The position numbers and the translations under genes were made by a program. Under the pieces are notes generated by a model. It did no database searches. It saw nothing but the letters and a program-made list of their open reading frames with translations, and was not told the origin of the DNA. DNA of 49,796 bases from Sphingomonas sp. Leaf208 (GTDB taxonomy: Bacteria > Pseudomonadota > Alphaproteobacteria > Sphingomonadales > Sphingomonadaceae), in assembly GCF_001421415.1 (NCBI RefSeq), contig NZ_LMKH01000034.1:448671-498466 (forward strand), read 5' to 3'. Of this stretch, positions 17,963 to 26,375 are shown in pieces. Position 1 is the first letter of the stretch. Every line of letters begins with the position of its first letter.

Positions 17963-19936
17963 TTAATATATCGCGCTCAACTCCTTTTTTCGAAGGAGGG
18001 CTAGAAAGTCAACGCGGTCCCAACGAACGAACCAATGGCGCTTTGCCAGGTCTTCAATCGCCGCTTGGGCTTCCTGTCGAGAAACTCGTGAGAGGCCGCA
18101 CCGGCCTTGCAAGCGGTTAAACCATCCGGCCCGCTTCTCTATCGATATAAACGGGCAAACGAGCATGTCTAAGACAAGATGCGCGGATTGGGCATCGACT
18201 CTCGGCCCTAACTCGTTGCCTACTATGTCCTGCGCTCGCTTAAACAGCTTCGTAACCATGCCACGATGCTTTGACCTTCCGCCAAATAAGAATATAAAAG
18301 AGACGATCTCAAAATATTCAAACCGTTCGTATTCACTGCACAGTTGAACTATCAAGTCGTCAACAAGTGGTTCATCCTCTGCGATCTCTTTCATCGGCAG
18401 TAGGACATTAAGCACTTCTAGTGGGATCGCAGTGAGGTCTTTATGTCGCTCTTCGCGACCAATCGATCGGACTAGATCAATCGTCCAACGTACAACGCTT
18501 TCAGCCAAGAAAGGTAAGCGCTCCGGAAATTTGTCACGAAACAAGCGCGTAGCCGTAACGACAGCTCTCGCAACATAGAGGGACGCGCGGACTGTTGGAT
18601 TCACTGTGTAGAAGAAATAGATCGTTTCAATCAGTAGCATCTGTACTGCAATGTACCGCTCCTCATCGACGTGCGGACCCTCATACGGTGAGGCGAAACC
18701 ATCGCAAAGGTCGGTCACGCGCTTACTCGCAGCTGACACCACGTAGTCAGATATTGAGTCGTAGCCGGTTTCATGGACAGAGCAGATGGCTTTGACGCGC
18801 TTGATGAAGTCACGAATAAGGGCGTCAGACCGAAGTATCTTCTTTGGGTAGGCCGCTGGCTCGCCAAGGTCATTTGTTCGGTAGCAAATGATCTTATCGA
18901 AGAACAAGGAAACCGTATCGTTAGCATCAGATATAATCCGCGACCTCTTCGTAGAGAATGGTCTTTGAATTGTCTCTGTTTTACCCTCATTCACATGAAG
19001 ATTAAACTTTGAAAGGCATGTCGCAATTGCCCCCGTAACCTTATCCGCATAGGCTGCGGTATGCGTAAATATATAGAAATCATCAACGTATCGACGAAAT
19101 TCATAATCTTGTTTGTATATGACCTTACGGAACGTGAGTAGATCGATAATCTTTTTGTCTATCTCGGAAAATATAACCTCGGCAAAGATTCGGCTGACCT
19201 CAGGGCCAATACATATGCCGTTAGTTTCGTTATAGTTCATTGACTGCATCAGCTTATCGAACTCGTTGGCAAATCCGACAGAACCATTGCTCTCCTTCGC
19301 AGCATGAATACTATCAACGGCCCAATATAGCGTATGGGTGTATATGCTGTTAAAGCATTTACTGACATCGACAGATCTGAAGCTTGAAAATCTTTTTTCT
19401 AGGTGGAGGTAGTCATTAGAGTCGAAAAACTCATGAGCCCGACTGATCTTGTTGTACACAAAATATGACGCTGGATTTGAGACGGTGGTTGCTAGCGAAA
19501 CAGTGTCAACTGAGGCAGCCTTATAGCGATTCTTTTCACTAGTTGGACCCTTTACAAAGAATGTGCCGCCTACTTTGCTAGGAGAGCGTAGCGAAGCGTC
19601 GCTCTTGGAGCAGAAGTGACAAATCAGCGAGTCGTACTTTGCGTAGAATTTTGCGACATCTTTTTGCGCGAGAGGGTGAAGCAGGCTTAGGCCGCGAGCC
19701 GATACAGCGTCCCGTAGCACACTGTATCGATAAGGCTTTGTATAGGCCTTGGCAGGCGTAAATATCGCGTCGATGAACCGTTTCGTGTTCAAATTATCAT
19801 AGGTATGTGACGAGTTTGTGTAGAATCCATCGTTACTAAATATTATAGGAACCTCTTCGGGTAGGGTGTCGGTGATTACCGCGCGCATGTAATCCGAGCG
19901 GCGCACGTTCCCTTTGACGACAACTCGTTTACGCAT
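17963..19936 (-). CDS. drt3b: Antiviral reverse transcriptase, Drt3b-like
   Basis: This reverse transcriptase of about 657 residues has motif A near residues 188-195 (SVDVSKCF), a motif B region near 239-255 and the catalytic YVDD at 283-286 (FRRYVDDFYIF). A long helical C-terminal half (about 370-657) has no recognised nuclease. Size, YVDDFYIF and pairing with a second RT point to Drt3b (UG8) of DRT3. ATG 19936 was chosen because it overlaps the upstream RT stop by 8 bp (ATGCGTAA), a coupling signal; an in-frame ATG at 19972 is possible. The gene is clearly AT-richer than the flanking chromosome, a sign of transfer. It probably makes DNA during phage infection together with Drt3a. Confidence 0.85.
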   Translation of the reverse strand: MRKRVVVKGNVRRSDYMRAVITDTLPEEVPIIFSNDGFYTNSSHTYDNLNTKRFIDAIFTPAKAYTKPYRYSVLRDAVSARGLSLLHPLAQKDVAKFYAKYDSLICHFCSKSDASLRSPSKVGGTFFVKGPTSEKNRYKAASVDTVSLATTVSNPASYFVYNKISRAHEFFDSNDYLHLEKRFSSFRSVDVSKCFNSIYTHTLYWAVDSIHAAKESNGSVGFANEFDKLMQSMNYNETNGICIGPEVSRIFAEVIFSEIDKKIIDLLTFRKVIYKQDYEFRRYVDDFYIFTHTAAYADKVTGAIATCLSKFNLHVNEGKTETIQRPFSTKRSRIISDANDTVSLFFDKIICYRTNDLGEPAAYPKKILRSDALIRDFIKRVKAICSVHETGYDSISDYVVSAASKRVTDLCDGFASPYEGPHVDEERYIAVQMLLIETIYFFYTVNPTVRASLYVARAVVTATRLFRDKFPERLPFLAESVVRWTIDLVRSIGREERHKDLTAIPLEVLNVLLPMKEIAEDEPLVDDLIVQLCSEYERFEYFEIVSFIFLFGGRSKHRGMVTKLFKRAQDIVGNELGPRVDAQSAHLVLDMLVCPFISIEKRAGWFNRLQGRCGLSRVSRQEAQAAIEDLAKRHWFVRWDRVDFLALLRKKELSAIY

Positions 19937-21164
19937 GGAGCCAGCATCCGGTGAGATGCCGCAAGCGATCATCTTTAAAACTATAAAACCGACTATCGAC
20001 GAAGCCAGTTTTGAAACCCATTCCTAGGAGAGATATTCTCTGGTCTTGGGTAAGCGTTGGTCTGATTCGGTTGTTTTTGTGAGTTGAGGTCACCGTGTTG
20101 ATTAAGAATCTATCGAGCAGGTCCAAGGATTTCGCCGTTTCCGGATTGATGAGTGGGTAATTGAACCTGATACCAGCGTAACGAGTTTGCCCAGAAGTTT
20201 CATGATGATAGCCGAAATTGCTTGTAAGAATTTTGACGCGGTCAAGTAGGTCTGCAAATGAACCCCCTGAATTAAACGCCAGAAGTGCCTTGCATAGCCG
20301 ACGTTTGAGACGTCCGACCTTCTTTTTTGACATGTCGACAAGGACATTGCGAGCGGAAGATCGGCCGTCATTCGTGATTTCATCTACTGTTATGTCGTAG
20401 CCAAGATATGTAATGCATTGACCGCCCGGCTTCGCTGCATTGTTGCTATACGGTTTGAATCCGAAGCCGTTGGTCTTGCTCCTATTAAACTCTAGTTCCT
20501 GCGGTAAAAACGATTTGGCTTCTTGAATGACTTCGTCAAACGGCATTTCCGGTGTCGACACAACAATTATATCGTCCACATACCTACTGTAGAACCTCAC
20601 ATCCTTTATCGCTGCCATATTCCGATCGAAGTCCCGTAACAGGTATTCCGAGAGGGTGGCACTTAGCCCTATCCCCCTTGGCAATCCCGAAATCTGCTTT
20701 TCTCTTAGAGCAGAAAAGAAGCACTTCAGTACTGATATAGACTGACGTGAAAACGCGGCATCGCTTTCTAAGCGTAGGAGAATATTGCTCGGATCAATAC
20801 TTTCGTAAAAAGACCTTATATCAATCTTCGCAACGTTAAAGGGAACGCCTTCGGCGAGCAGATTGACCAGTGATTTCACGATTGATTGGCGATCAGATTG
20901 ATGAACGCCCGTCACCCGTCGTACATTCTCCGCTACGTGGCGGATCAGCAGGGCTTCGGGTAATGAGGCATGGCGATAGATTGGTTTGCCCCCCAAATCA
21001 TTCCGTCGGAGTGCGACCGTCTCGAACCCGTGCTCTGCAAGCCGGAGCGCTGCTTTCGTAATTGCTGGGCGATCGGCCTTGGTGGCAGTCCAAACCTTTG
21101 ATTTGAAATCGCTCTTACGAAATTGTCGACTGATTGTTTTCGAGTGGATCGTGGAGTCGTACAT
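19929..21164 (-). CDS. drt3a: Antiviral reverse transcriptase, Drt3a-like
   Basis: This 411-residue reverse transcriptase has motif A KIDIRSFY at 113-120, motif B SGLPRGIGLSAT at 159-170 and the catalytic YVDD at 195-198 (FYSRYVDDIIVV). A thumb-like region follows, with no maturase or endonuclease domain, so this is not a group II intron protein or a standard retron with msr/msd. The order Drt3a then Drt3b on one strand with overlapping ends matches two-RT DRT3 (UG3 plus UG8). Both genes share the low GC content of the cluster. The upstream 260 bp to the XRE gene should hold the promoter; no clear operator was seen. Confidence 0.85.
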   Translation of the reverse strand: MYDSTIHSKTISRQFRKSDFKSKVWTATKADRPAITKAALRLAEHGFETVALRRNDLGGKPIYRHASLPEALLIRHVAENVRRVTGVHQSDRQSIVKSLVNLLAEGVPFNVAKIDIRSFYESIDPSNILLRLESDAAFSRQSISVLKCFFSALREKQISGLPRGIGLSATLSEYLLRDFDRNMAAIKDVRFYSRYVDDIIVVSTPEMPFDEVIQEAKSFLPQELEFNRSKTNGFGFKPYSNNAAKPGGQCITYLGYDITVDEITNDGRSSARNVLVDMSKKKVGRLKRRLCKALLAFNSGGSFADLLDRVKILTSNFGYHHETSGQTRYAGIRFNYPLINPETAKSLDLLDRFLINTVTSTHKNNRIRPTLTQDQRISLLGMGFKTGFVDSRFYSFKDDRLRHLTGCWLHA

Positions 21165-21424
21165 TCGGTCGCCGCTCGGTCATAAACGCCTAAGCTACTG
21201 GCACGCCGAACGAAAGCAAGGACCTGCCGCGCAATGTTCGATTTCGATGCGGAGCAGCTAGTGACCCAGTTTATTGACCACTTTGCCGACTCATAACGGA
21301 AAACGTAATTCTGCGTCGTTCGACGGGCTCTCCCGATCATCGCGGCACTGAGTAGGGTCAAGAATGAACTCTGGACCCAAGACTGTAAACCTATCTGGTT
21401 CGAAGACGCGCAGATTCAGGTATC

Positions 21425-21622
21425 TTATATGGAAGCCCCACCCACCGGCGTTTCCAGCAACAGCTTCGGCTCGATCCCCAGCGCGTCCGCCAGTCGCCCC
21501 AGTGCACGCACAGACGGGTTCCTGATACCGCGTTCGAGATCGCTCACGTAGCTGCGTTCCATACCCGCATCGAGCGCCAGCCGCTCCTGCGACAGACCTT
21601 TCAGCTTCCGATGATGGCGCAC
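21425..21622 (-). CDS. XRE-family regulator, possibly 5'-truncated
   Basis: This 65-residue helix-turn-helix protein has the Cro/C1 core, with SQERLALDAGMERSYVSDLE as the HTH region. It is very like the XRE gene at 22748-23002. The only start found is GTG 21622. Codons upstream still align with the paralog (DTLLGANV), but a TGA at 21653-21655 closes the frame before any standard start codon. The gene may therefore be a truncated duplicate using an internal GTG. It sits between the DRT3-like pair and the TIR gene and could regulate either. Confidence 0.6.
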   Translation of the reverse strand: MRHHRKLKGLSQERLALDAGMERSYVSDLERGIRNPSVRALGRLADALGIEPKLLLETPVGGASI

Positions 21623-21685
21623 GTTCGCGCCAAGGAGGGTATCAAATCGTTCTCACTACAATGCGGAGTCCCTCAGTTTGCTGAT

Positions 21686-22384
21686 TTACGCTTTCCGAGA
21701 TCGGGCGCGAGCCTTGGGTGGCTGTTTGGCCCGAGCTTTGCCCGGTGTAGGTGGTTTACTCACTGGGGGTTTCGGTTTCGTGGCCGATGCAGCAGGGGTG
21801 GGGGGTCGTTTCGGTACCGCAGCCGCGAGTTCCCGACGGACAGTTTTGATCACCGCGCCGATGCCCTCGGCGATATTCACGTAGGCAGCGTCGGAGCTTG
21901 ACCACCGCTCAGGCTCGCGACCGTCGTCAGGTAACAACTTGAAACCGGCGGCGCGGGTATGCTTCCAGCCGCATGGCTTTACGACGACCCCTACTACGCG
22001 CAGCAGCTTGCGGGCGCGACGATCCATGGCTCGCCGATACTCGATGTTCCAACAATAGTTACTGTCGAGGTACGCAGGGCTAAACAGTGCTATGAAAATG
22101 TGAGCGTTCCGCAGTTCGCGAGCAATTGCAGGATCGAGTTGCGCTCCCGGCTCGATATTTTTGTCATACCAAACGGTAACGTCGTCGCGCTTCCATGGGG
22201 CTAGGTGAGTCTCGAGCTTTTCGCGCGCGGCTGCGTCCCTGTGAGAGTAGGAAACAAAGATGCGTATCTCCGGCGGCTTGGCCGGCTTCGCTGGACGATG
22301 CGCTGAGATTAACCGCTTACCTTTATCACCCGCTTTTGGAGAGGGAGCGGAGGTCTTTCGAGTACTAACTGCCATTTCATACAT
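21686..22384 (-). CDS. TIR-domain protein
   Basis: This protein of about 232 residues has a TIR domain at about residues 39-185: the RIFVSYSHRD strand at 41-50, the WYDKNIEPG loop at 72-80 and the SNYCWNIEYRRAM helix with the likely catalytic glutamate E115. Bacterial TIR domains of this kind often cleave NAD+, usually when triggered by a sensor. The tail (190-232) is Pro/Lys/Ala-rich and disordered. ATG 22384 or ATG 22375 are possible starts; neither has a strong ribosome site. No sensor domain is fused, so a partner such as the upstream DUF1413-like protein may supply it. A defence role is inferred from the neighbouring RT genes. Confidence 0.8.
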   Translation of the reverse strand: MYEMAVSTRKTSAPSPKAGDKGKRLISAHRPAKPAKPPEIRIFVSYSHRDAAAREKLETHLAPWKRDDVTVWYDKNIEPGAQLDPAIARELRNAHIFIALFSPAYLDSNYCWNIEYRRAMDRRARKLLRVVGVVVKPCGWKHTRAAGFKLLPDDGREPERWSSSDAAYVNIAEGIGAVIKTVRRELAAAVPKRPPTPAASATKPKPPVSKPPTPGKARAKQPPKARARSRKA

Positions 22385-22494
22385 ATAGCACACGCGGCAC
22401 ATTTGCCGAGGCACTGAACACCCGTCCGGCAAATCGCTCACCCGAGATCTCGAAAGCGAACGCGACATGCTCAACTACCGTGATCGCCGGGTTT

Positions 22495-22737
22495 TCAAAA
22501 TACGCGGTAGACTGCGGCGTGTGCGCCCGTATCTCGGGAATACTCGAGCCCCCTGAGGTTCCCCTCCCTCACGTCGTACTTGAACTTCGGGCCAATCGCC
22601 TGCGCTTCCGTTCCACCGGGCCAGTCGATCCCAAACAACTGTTTCACCGTGTATTCCCCTGGTGTTGTCTGATTGATCTTCTTCTGGGCTTTGAGGAGCC
22701 AATCATTGCCGAGGCCCTGCCCACTTATATCCGCCAT
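22495..22737 (-). CDS. Small DUF1413-like protein
   Basis: This 80-residue protein begins MADISGQGLGNDWLL and contains TVKQLFGIDWPG and IGPKFKYDV. The pattern of a short helix, an LFG-W segment and a (G/P)xxFxxxV strand resembles the small DUF1413 family of unknown function. It starts about 10 bp after the XRE stop, indicating an operon, and the TIR gene follows after about 110 bp. Helix-turn-helix, small protein and TIR effector on one strand suggest a regulated module, but no function is known for the small protein. The family match is by eye only. Confidence 0.55.
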   Translation of the reverse strand: MADISGQGLGNDWLLKAQKKINQTTPGEYTVKQLFGIDWPGGTEAQAIGPKFKYDVREGNLRGLEYSRDTGAHAAVYRVF

Positions 22738-22747
22738 TCTTCGCCCC

Positions 22748-23002
22748 CTATTGACGTTGCTCAACTTCGTTAGTTGCCGACAGCAAAACGGCGGCGGGTA
22801 CGCCCAGCGCATCCGCTAGCCTACCCAGAGCCCGCACTGACGGATTGCGCGTGCCCCGCTCCAGATCGCTGACGTAGCTGCGCTTCATCCCCGACTCTAG
22901 CGACAGCTCCTCCTGCGACATGCCGGCCAGCTTCCGATAGCGGCGTACGTTCGCGCCAAGGAGCTGCACCACATCCATGCGCTGACTTGGCCGCAGACGC
23001 AT
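22748..23002 (-). CDS. XRE-family transcriptional regulator
   Basis: This 84-residue Cro/C1-type regulator has its HTH at about residues 30-50 (SQEELSLESGMKRSYVSDLE). It is a close paralog of the gene at 21425-21622 and shares the core RNPSVRALGRLADALG. A start at ATG 22978 (MDVVQLLGANV) is equally possible; neither has a clear ribosome site. It is first in a minus-strand group with the DUF1413-like and TIR genes and is divergent from the DUF4177-like gene, 85 bp away. It probably controls its own operon. Confidence 0.8.
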   Translation of the reverse strand: MRLRPSQRMDVVQLLGANVRRYRKLAGMSQEELSLESGMKRSYVSDLERGTRNPSVRALGRLADALGVPAAVLLSATNEVEQRQ

Positions 23003-23087
23003 GTCCGCGTCTGTCCACCAGACGTGTCACTTTTACTTGCTTGGTCGACTTAGACCGGGAACCATCCACCTCAACAGGAGAAGCATC

Positions 23088-23462
23088 ATGGAGTACGAGT
23101 ACAAGGTCATCGACGTGGCAGACGGGGCAATAAGTTCCGTTTTGCTCGGCGAGGGCCGCATCGAGACAGCAGTCCTGCAAGCGTACATCAATGCCATGGC
23201 TTCCGAAGGATGGCGCATGGTGTTCATGGAGAAGGTCCAGCAACGCTACATGCTGACCAGCGATCGCGAGACGCTGATGGTCACCTTCGAACGTCGCGTC
23301 CCCGAAGATCAACGGGAGGCACGTGCTGCTCGCGTCATCGACGACGTTATCGCGGCAGAGGACGGGGCCAAGCGTACTGGTCGCCGGGCCGCCGCCGGGG
23401 CTGTTGGGCTTGGTCTCGGTGCAGCGGCGCTCAGCGCCTTCCTCTCCAACGATGACGATTAA
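23088..23462 (+). CDS. DUF4177-like small protein
   Basis: This 124-residue protein starts MEYEYKVIDV after an AGGAG eight bases upstream. The N-terminal part (residues 1-65), with its alternating strand pattern and MASEGWRMVFMEK segment, resembles the DUF4177 family. A charged linker follows, then a Gly/Ala-rich hydrophobic segment at about 105-118 that could be a weak membrane anchor. The next gene starts 11 bp after its stop with its own AAGGAG, so the two form a transcription unit. No function is known. Confidence 0.65.
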   Translation: MEYEYKVIDVADGAISSVLLGEGRIETAVLQAYINAMASEGWRMVFMEKVQQRYMLTSDRETLMVTFERRVPEDQREARAARVIDDVIAAEDGAKRTGRRAAAGAVGLGLGAAALSAFLSNDDD

Positions 23463-23473
23463 GGAGAAACCTG

Positions 23474-23932
23474 ATGGATATGCAGGAGCGCATTGCTGCG
23501 CGCCGTGCGGAGATCGAGCGCAACCGCTACGCAGAGGAGGCGGCGGCGCAGGCGATAGCCGACGGTAAGGACGAGGACGACCGCGTCCGCGAGCGGGCAG
23601 CAGAGGCGAGAGCAAAGGCTCGAAAGGCTGCAATTAAGGCCCGTGATGCGGAGCGGGCTGCATCGCCGGCTTCTCGCAAACCGGAAAATAAGGACGCAAA
23701 TTCGATCATAGCGAAGTCTTCGAACAAGCAGTGGGAAACCGTAGATAAGTTGATCGTCGGCGTGCCGATCGTAGGTGGATTACTGCTGCTGTCGTCACAT
23801 CCAATCTGGGCCGTAATACTGATCGTACTTGGCGGAATGCTTTACGTTGGTGCAAGAGCCAGTCATCGTGAGGCTACGCCGAAGCCAGATTCTGAACCAG
23901 CTGAAGCGGGCCCCAAGCCGAACGCGCTATGA
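23474..23932 (+). CDS. Membrane protein with N-terminal coiled coil
   Basis: This 152-residue protein has a very charged Ala/Arg/Glu-rich helix over residues 1-70, likely a coiled coil, two hydrophobic segments at about 91-107 and 109-126 that form a membrane hairpin, and a Pro-rich tail. AAGGAG stands eight bases before the ATG. It is coupled to the DUF4177-like gene. No family is recognised; a small membrane-bound accessory protein of the island is the most that can be said. Confidence 0.6.
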   Translation: MDMQERIAARRAEIERNRYAEEAAAQAIADGKDEDDRVRERAAEARAKARKAAIKARDAERAASPASRKPENKDANSIIAKSSNKQWETVDKLIVGVPIVGGLLLLSSHPIWAVILIVLGGMLYVGARASHREATPKPDSEPAEAGPKPNAL

Positions 23933-24119
23933 CATAAAATCGAACGACGTCTCACTCGGGCAATATTTAAGCCATAGCAAACGTTCTCGCGTTCGACTCC
24001 GCGGGGTTCGCAAATAAAGCGATGACATAACGTGAGCGTCACTTAGACGCCCGTTTTACCCTCCCCGGCGGCGCCTCTCGAAGCGCTCGTTTAACGAACA
24101 CTACGAAAATCACCCCCAG

Positions 24120-24151
24120 GGCCTCTGCGACCAGTTCGCGGAGGCCTTTTT
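24120..24151 (+). terminator. Intrinsic terminator-like hairpin before 24168 gene
   Basis: An 11-bp stem (24120-24130 with 24136-24146, one G-T pair) has a 5-nt loop and is followed by TTTTT at 24147-24151. It ends transcription from the upstream pair, or acts as an attenuator, because a GGAG and the ATG of the next gene follow within 17 bases. Similar leaders occur at 24609 and 30553. Confidence 0.8.
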
Positions 24152-24167
24152 CATTGGAGTTCACCTC

Positions 24168-24581
24168 ATGCTGTCACTGACCAACCGCGCCGCCGTCGAA
24201 GCGGCCATCAACGACGCCACCCGCGACCCCGCCCTGCGCGACCTGCTCGCCCTCCGCGCCCGGCACCTCGAAGACGACACCGAGCCGGACGTCGAACTCG
24301 GCGATCTGGCGCACTTCCATGCCGTCGAGCCGGGGGACGGAATGAAAGAGGTAAAGGAGGCCCTGGGCTTCGCCGTCGACATCAACTTCGTGGATGAACG
24401 CCGCTTCGGTGATCCCGACTTCGTCCCTTCGTGGGAGTGGATCGAGCACCACGGCGAATGGTTTGAACTGGCGTTCGTGCTGTCCGATTCAGGCTTCGGG
24501 CACGTACTTTTCATACCCGATCAGCAAGGCATCGATCAGTGCCTTCTCGACCTGTGCCGGAGCCACCTGACGCCCGCCTAA
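24168..24581 (+). CDS. Island protein of unknown function, paralog of next gene
   Basis: This 137-residue soluble protein has no recognised family. Its C-terminal half (WEWIEHHGEWFELAFVLSDSGFGHVLFIPD, about residues 88-117) matches the next gene (WDHLVNHGGWFELSISF...YVLFISD), as does the ending LLDLCR/LLTLCR, so the two are tandem paralogs. The leader has a strong hairpin with T-tract and a GGAG. Location inside the island and the conserved leader suggest an element-encoded accessory gene. Codon use is GC-rich like the host. Confidence 0.6.
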   Translation: MLSLTNRAAVEAAINDATRDPALRDLLALRARHLEDDTEPDVELGDLAHFHAVEPGDGMKEVKEALGFAVDINFVDERRFGDPDFVPSWEWIEHHGEWFELAFVLSDSGFGHVLFIPDQQGIDQCLLDLCRSHLTPA

Positions 24582-24608
24582 TCGATGCCCCTTACCCAAA
24601 TGACCGCA

Positions 24609-24640
24609 CCGTCCAAGCAACTCGCTTCGGACGGCATTTT
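24609..24640 (+). terminator. Intrinsic terminator-like hairpin before 24663 gene
   Basis: Arms CCGTCC (24609-24614) and GGACGG (24629-24634) are extended by AAG/CTT and followed by CATTTTT. The start codon of the next gene lies 23 bases on, after GAAGGAA. Such a tight hairpin-to-start layout suggests attenuation or insulation of each small gene. Confidence 0.75.
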
Positions 24641-24662
24641 TATGTCTGGAAGGAAAACACCC

Positions 24663-25043
24663 ATGCTGTTTCTAAACGATCGCGCCGCTATGGCACATGC
24701 GCTGACGCTCGACCTCGACCCAACCCTCCTTGCTCTGCTGCGCCGCCGCATCGGCGATCTTGGATATCTGATCGACGTGACCGAAATCTTGGTCATCGTC
24801 GCGGGCGACGCCGAGTCCGACATCATCCGGCAAGTCGGTTTCACCCCGCTCGTTGAACCCACTGACGAAGTCCGGTTCGATGCGCCTGGCTTCGCCCCCT
24901 TCTGGGATCATCTGGTGAATCACGGGGGCTGGTTCGAGCTGTCGATCAGTTTTGGCTCCGCCTTCGCCTACGTCCTCTTCATAAGCGATACCGACGGCGT
25001 TCTCCCCGACCTGCTCACTCTCTGCCGCCATTACGCGGCCTGA
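24663..25043 (+). CDS. Island protein of unknown function, paralog of previous gene
   Basis: This 126-residue protein starts at the ATG after GAAGGAA; an upstream in-frame ATG at 24585 would run through the hairpin and is less likely. It begins MLFLNDRAAMAHAL, comparable to MLSLTNRAAVEAAI of the preceding protein, and both end in a cysteine-containing LCR helix. No catalytic motif is visible. Tandem duplication with preserved leaders implies some selective use within the element. Confidence 0.6.
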   Translation: MLFLNDRAAMAHALTLDLDPTLLALLRRRIGDLGYLIDVTEILVIVAGDAESDIIRQVGFTPLVEPTDEVRFDAPGFAPFWDHLVNHGGWFELSISFGSAFAYVLFISDTDGVLPDLLTLCRHYAA

Positions 25044-25066
25044 CCTACCTCCAAGGAGAACATATC

Positions 25067-25369
25067 ATGAACACAACTTTAAAACTGCTAACGGCACTTG
25101 TGATACTCGCAATCGCTCAGACCCTGACAACCGCCTTGGGCATCGTTCTTTTGATGTTGGCGCTAATGGCCGCGATTACCCATCCGCGTGAGACGCTCGG
25201 CTTCGCGTTTTGCTCTGGCATGCTAATGCTCGCGCTCAACGCTCCTGCCGTTTGCGCCGCCGCGCTGGGGGCGATCGGGGTGACTGTCGCAATAATAAAT
25301 CGAGTAAAGCCGCCGCGGGAGACGCCGCTACCGCTTCCTTACATGGTCACGCTCGGCGATCGAACGTGA
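25067..25369 (+). CDS. Small integral membrane protein
   Basis: This 100-residue protein has three hydrophobic segments: about residues 8-30, 30-37 with 45-60, and 62-78. AAGGAG stands nine bases before the ATG. No family is recognised. It follows the paralog pair by 23 bp, so it may share their transcript. Confidence 0.55.
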   Translation: MNTTLKLLTALVILAIAQTLTTALGIVLLMLALMAAITHPRETLGFAFCSGMLMLALNAPAVCAAALGAIGVTVAIINRVKPPRETPLPLPYMVTLGDRT

Positions 25370-25474
25370 CGTCGTCATGATTACCTACGCTGCGCAGTCT
25401 CGCTGCATGTTTTGAGTTGCGCGGCCTGTCGCTCCACAGCACGGCTAGGACTTCAGGGGGGCCGGGGAACCGAG

Positions 25475-26071
25475 ATGTACAACACGGTGGAGAATCCTAA
25501 ACTCCTGGAGTGGATGATGCGTACCTTCAAGCTGGCTGAGCAACAGGAGGGTAACGACGACCAGCTTTTTGGACCATACCAGATCAAACGCCGACCTCTT
25601 CACGTGCGATACCGTCCAGCCGCAGACGTTTGGGAGATCGTCGAGAATATTGACGACTATTTTGCGGCCTATCCCGCGCGACGAGATGAGGTTGTCCGCT
25701 TGGCTGACGAACACCGCGGGGTCATGGGACGGGCCGAATTCGTACGCTTCTTAATTCAAGCTGCCATCACCACGGGCATCAATCGGCGTACGGGCATTAT
25801 CGAGACAGTGGAGTTAGGGGCGAACAGAGCGGCGGTACAGCGCTCTATCGATACCGGTGCGGACTACTCATCGATTCCTACCGAAATTGACGAGGCGTTC
25901 GTCGCCGCGACACTTGACGCGGGCCGGGGAACCCGACGGGGACGCGGGCTCTGGTGGGTGGACAGCGACAAGACCTACCACCTTTACTTATCAGCGAAGG
26001 TAGTGCGATCAGAACTCAACTTAACTTCAAAATATTCCCGCCCAACTTATGGCAGCAACTCTGACTTATAA
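25475..26071 (+). CDS. Protein of unknown function
   Basis: This protein of about 198 residues starts at ATG 25475 (MYNTVENPKLLEW); an earlier in-frame start at 25412 lacks support. It is soluble and mixed alpha/beta, and ends with a Gly/Arg-rich loop (GRGTRRGRGLWWV) before a strand region. No domain could be named. It lies between small accessory genes and the primase-helicase. Confidence 0.5.
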   Translation: MYNTVENPKLLEWMMRTFKLAEQQEGNDDQLFGPYQIKRRPLHVRYRPAADVWEIVENIDDYFAAYPARRDEVVRLADEHRGVMGRAEFVRFLIQAAITTGINRRTGIIETVELGANRAAVQRSIDTGADYSSIPTEIDEAFVAATLDAGRGTRRGRGLWWVDSDKTYHLYLSAKVVRSELNLTSKYSRPTYGSNSDL

Positions 26072-26375
26072 TATCGTGTAAATACAATGGATTAGACCCC
26101 TGTCGATTAATAGCTAGGCGCAAACACTAACGCGCTCAGCAGAGACGCCTGCGCATCCGGCTAAACGGCCGCTGCGTAGGAAAACCGGAATGTCCGGTGG
26201 AAGGCTCGTCAAACAGCATTCGCCCATCTGAGCACAGCTAAGGCCCGCTCGGCAGGGATGCCCGTTACCCGCCTAACATCCAGCAAACCTCCAAACCGCA
26301 AAACCTGCTTCTGCGGGCTCAAAACGCGCGTCGTCTCGCGAGAGCACGGCGGGCACACCGTACCAAGGCACACGT
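26072..26375. other. 304-bp gap upstream of the primase-helicase
   Basis: No gene is supported here. A short ACCGG/CCGGT hairpin lies near 26194-26210. A replication origin for the element would be expected near the primase gene, but no clear iterons were seen. Confidence 0.4.

Noticed and set aside
17963..21164. Reverse transcriptases as retron or group II intron proteins
   Set aside because: There is no maturase or endonuclease domain, no intron-like RNA around them, and two RTs overlap in one operon, which fits the two-RT defence type better.
23975..24010. T-arm-like sequence (GCGTTCGACTCCGC) as a tRNA or att remnant
   Set aside because: The stem does not pair properly and no other tRNA arms are present nearby.
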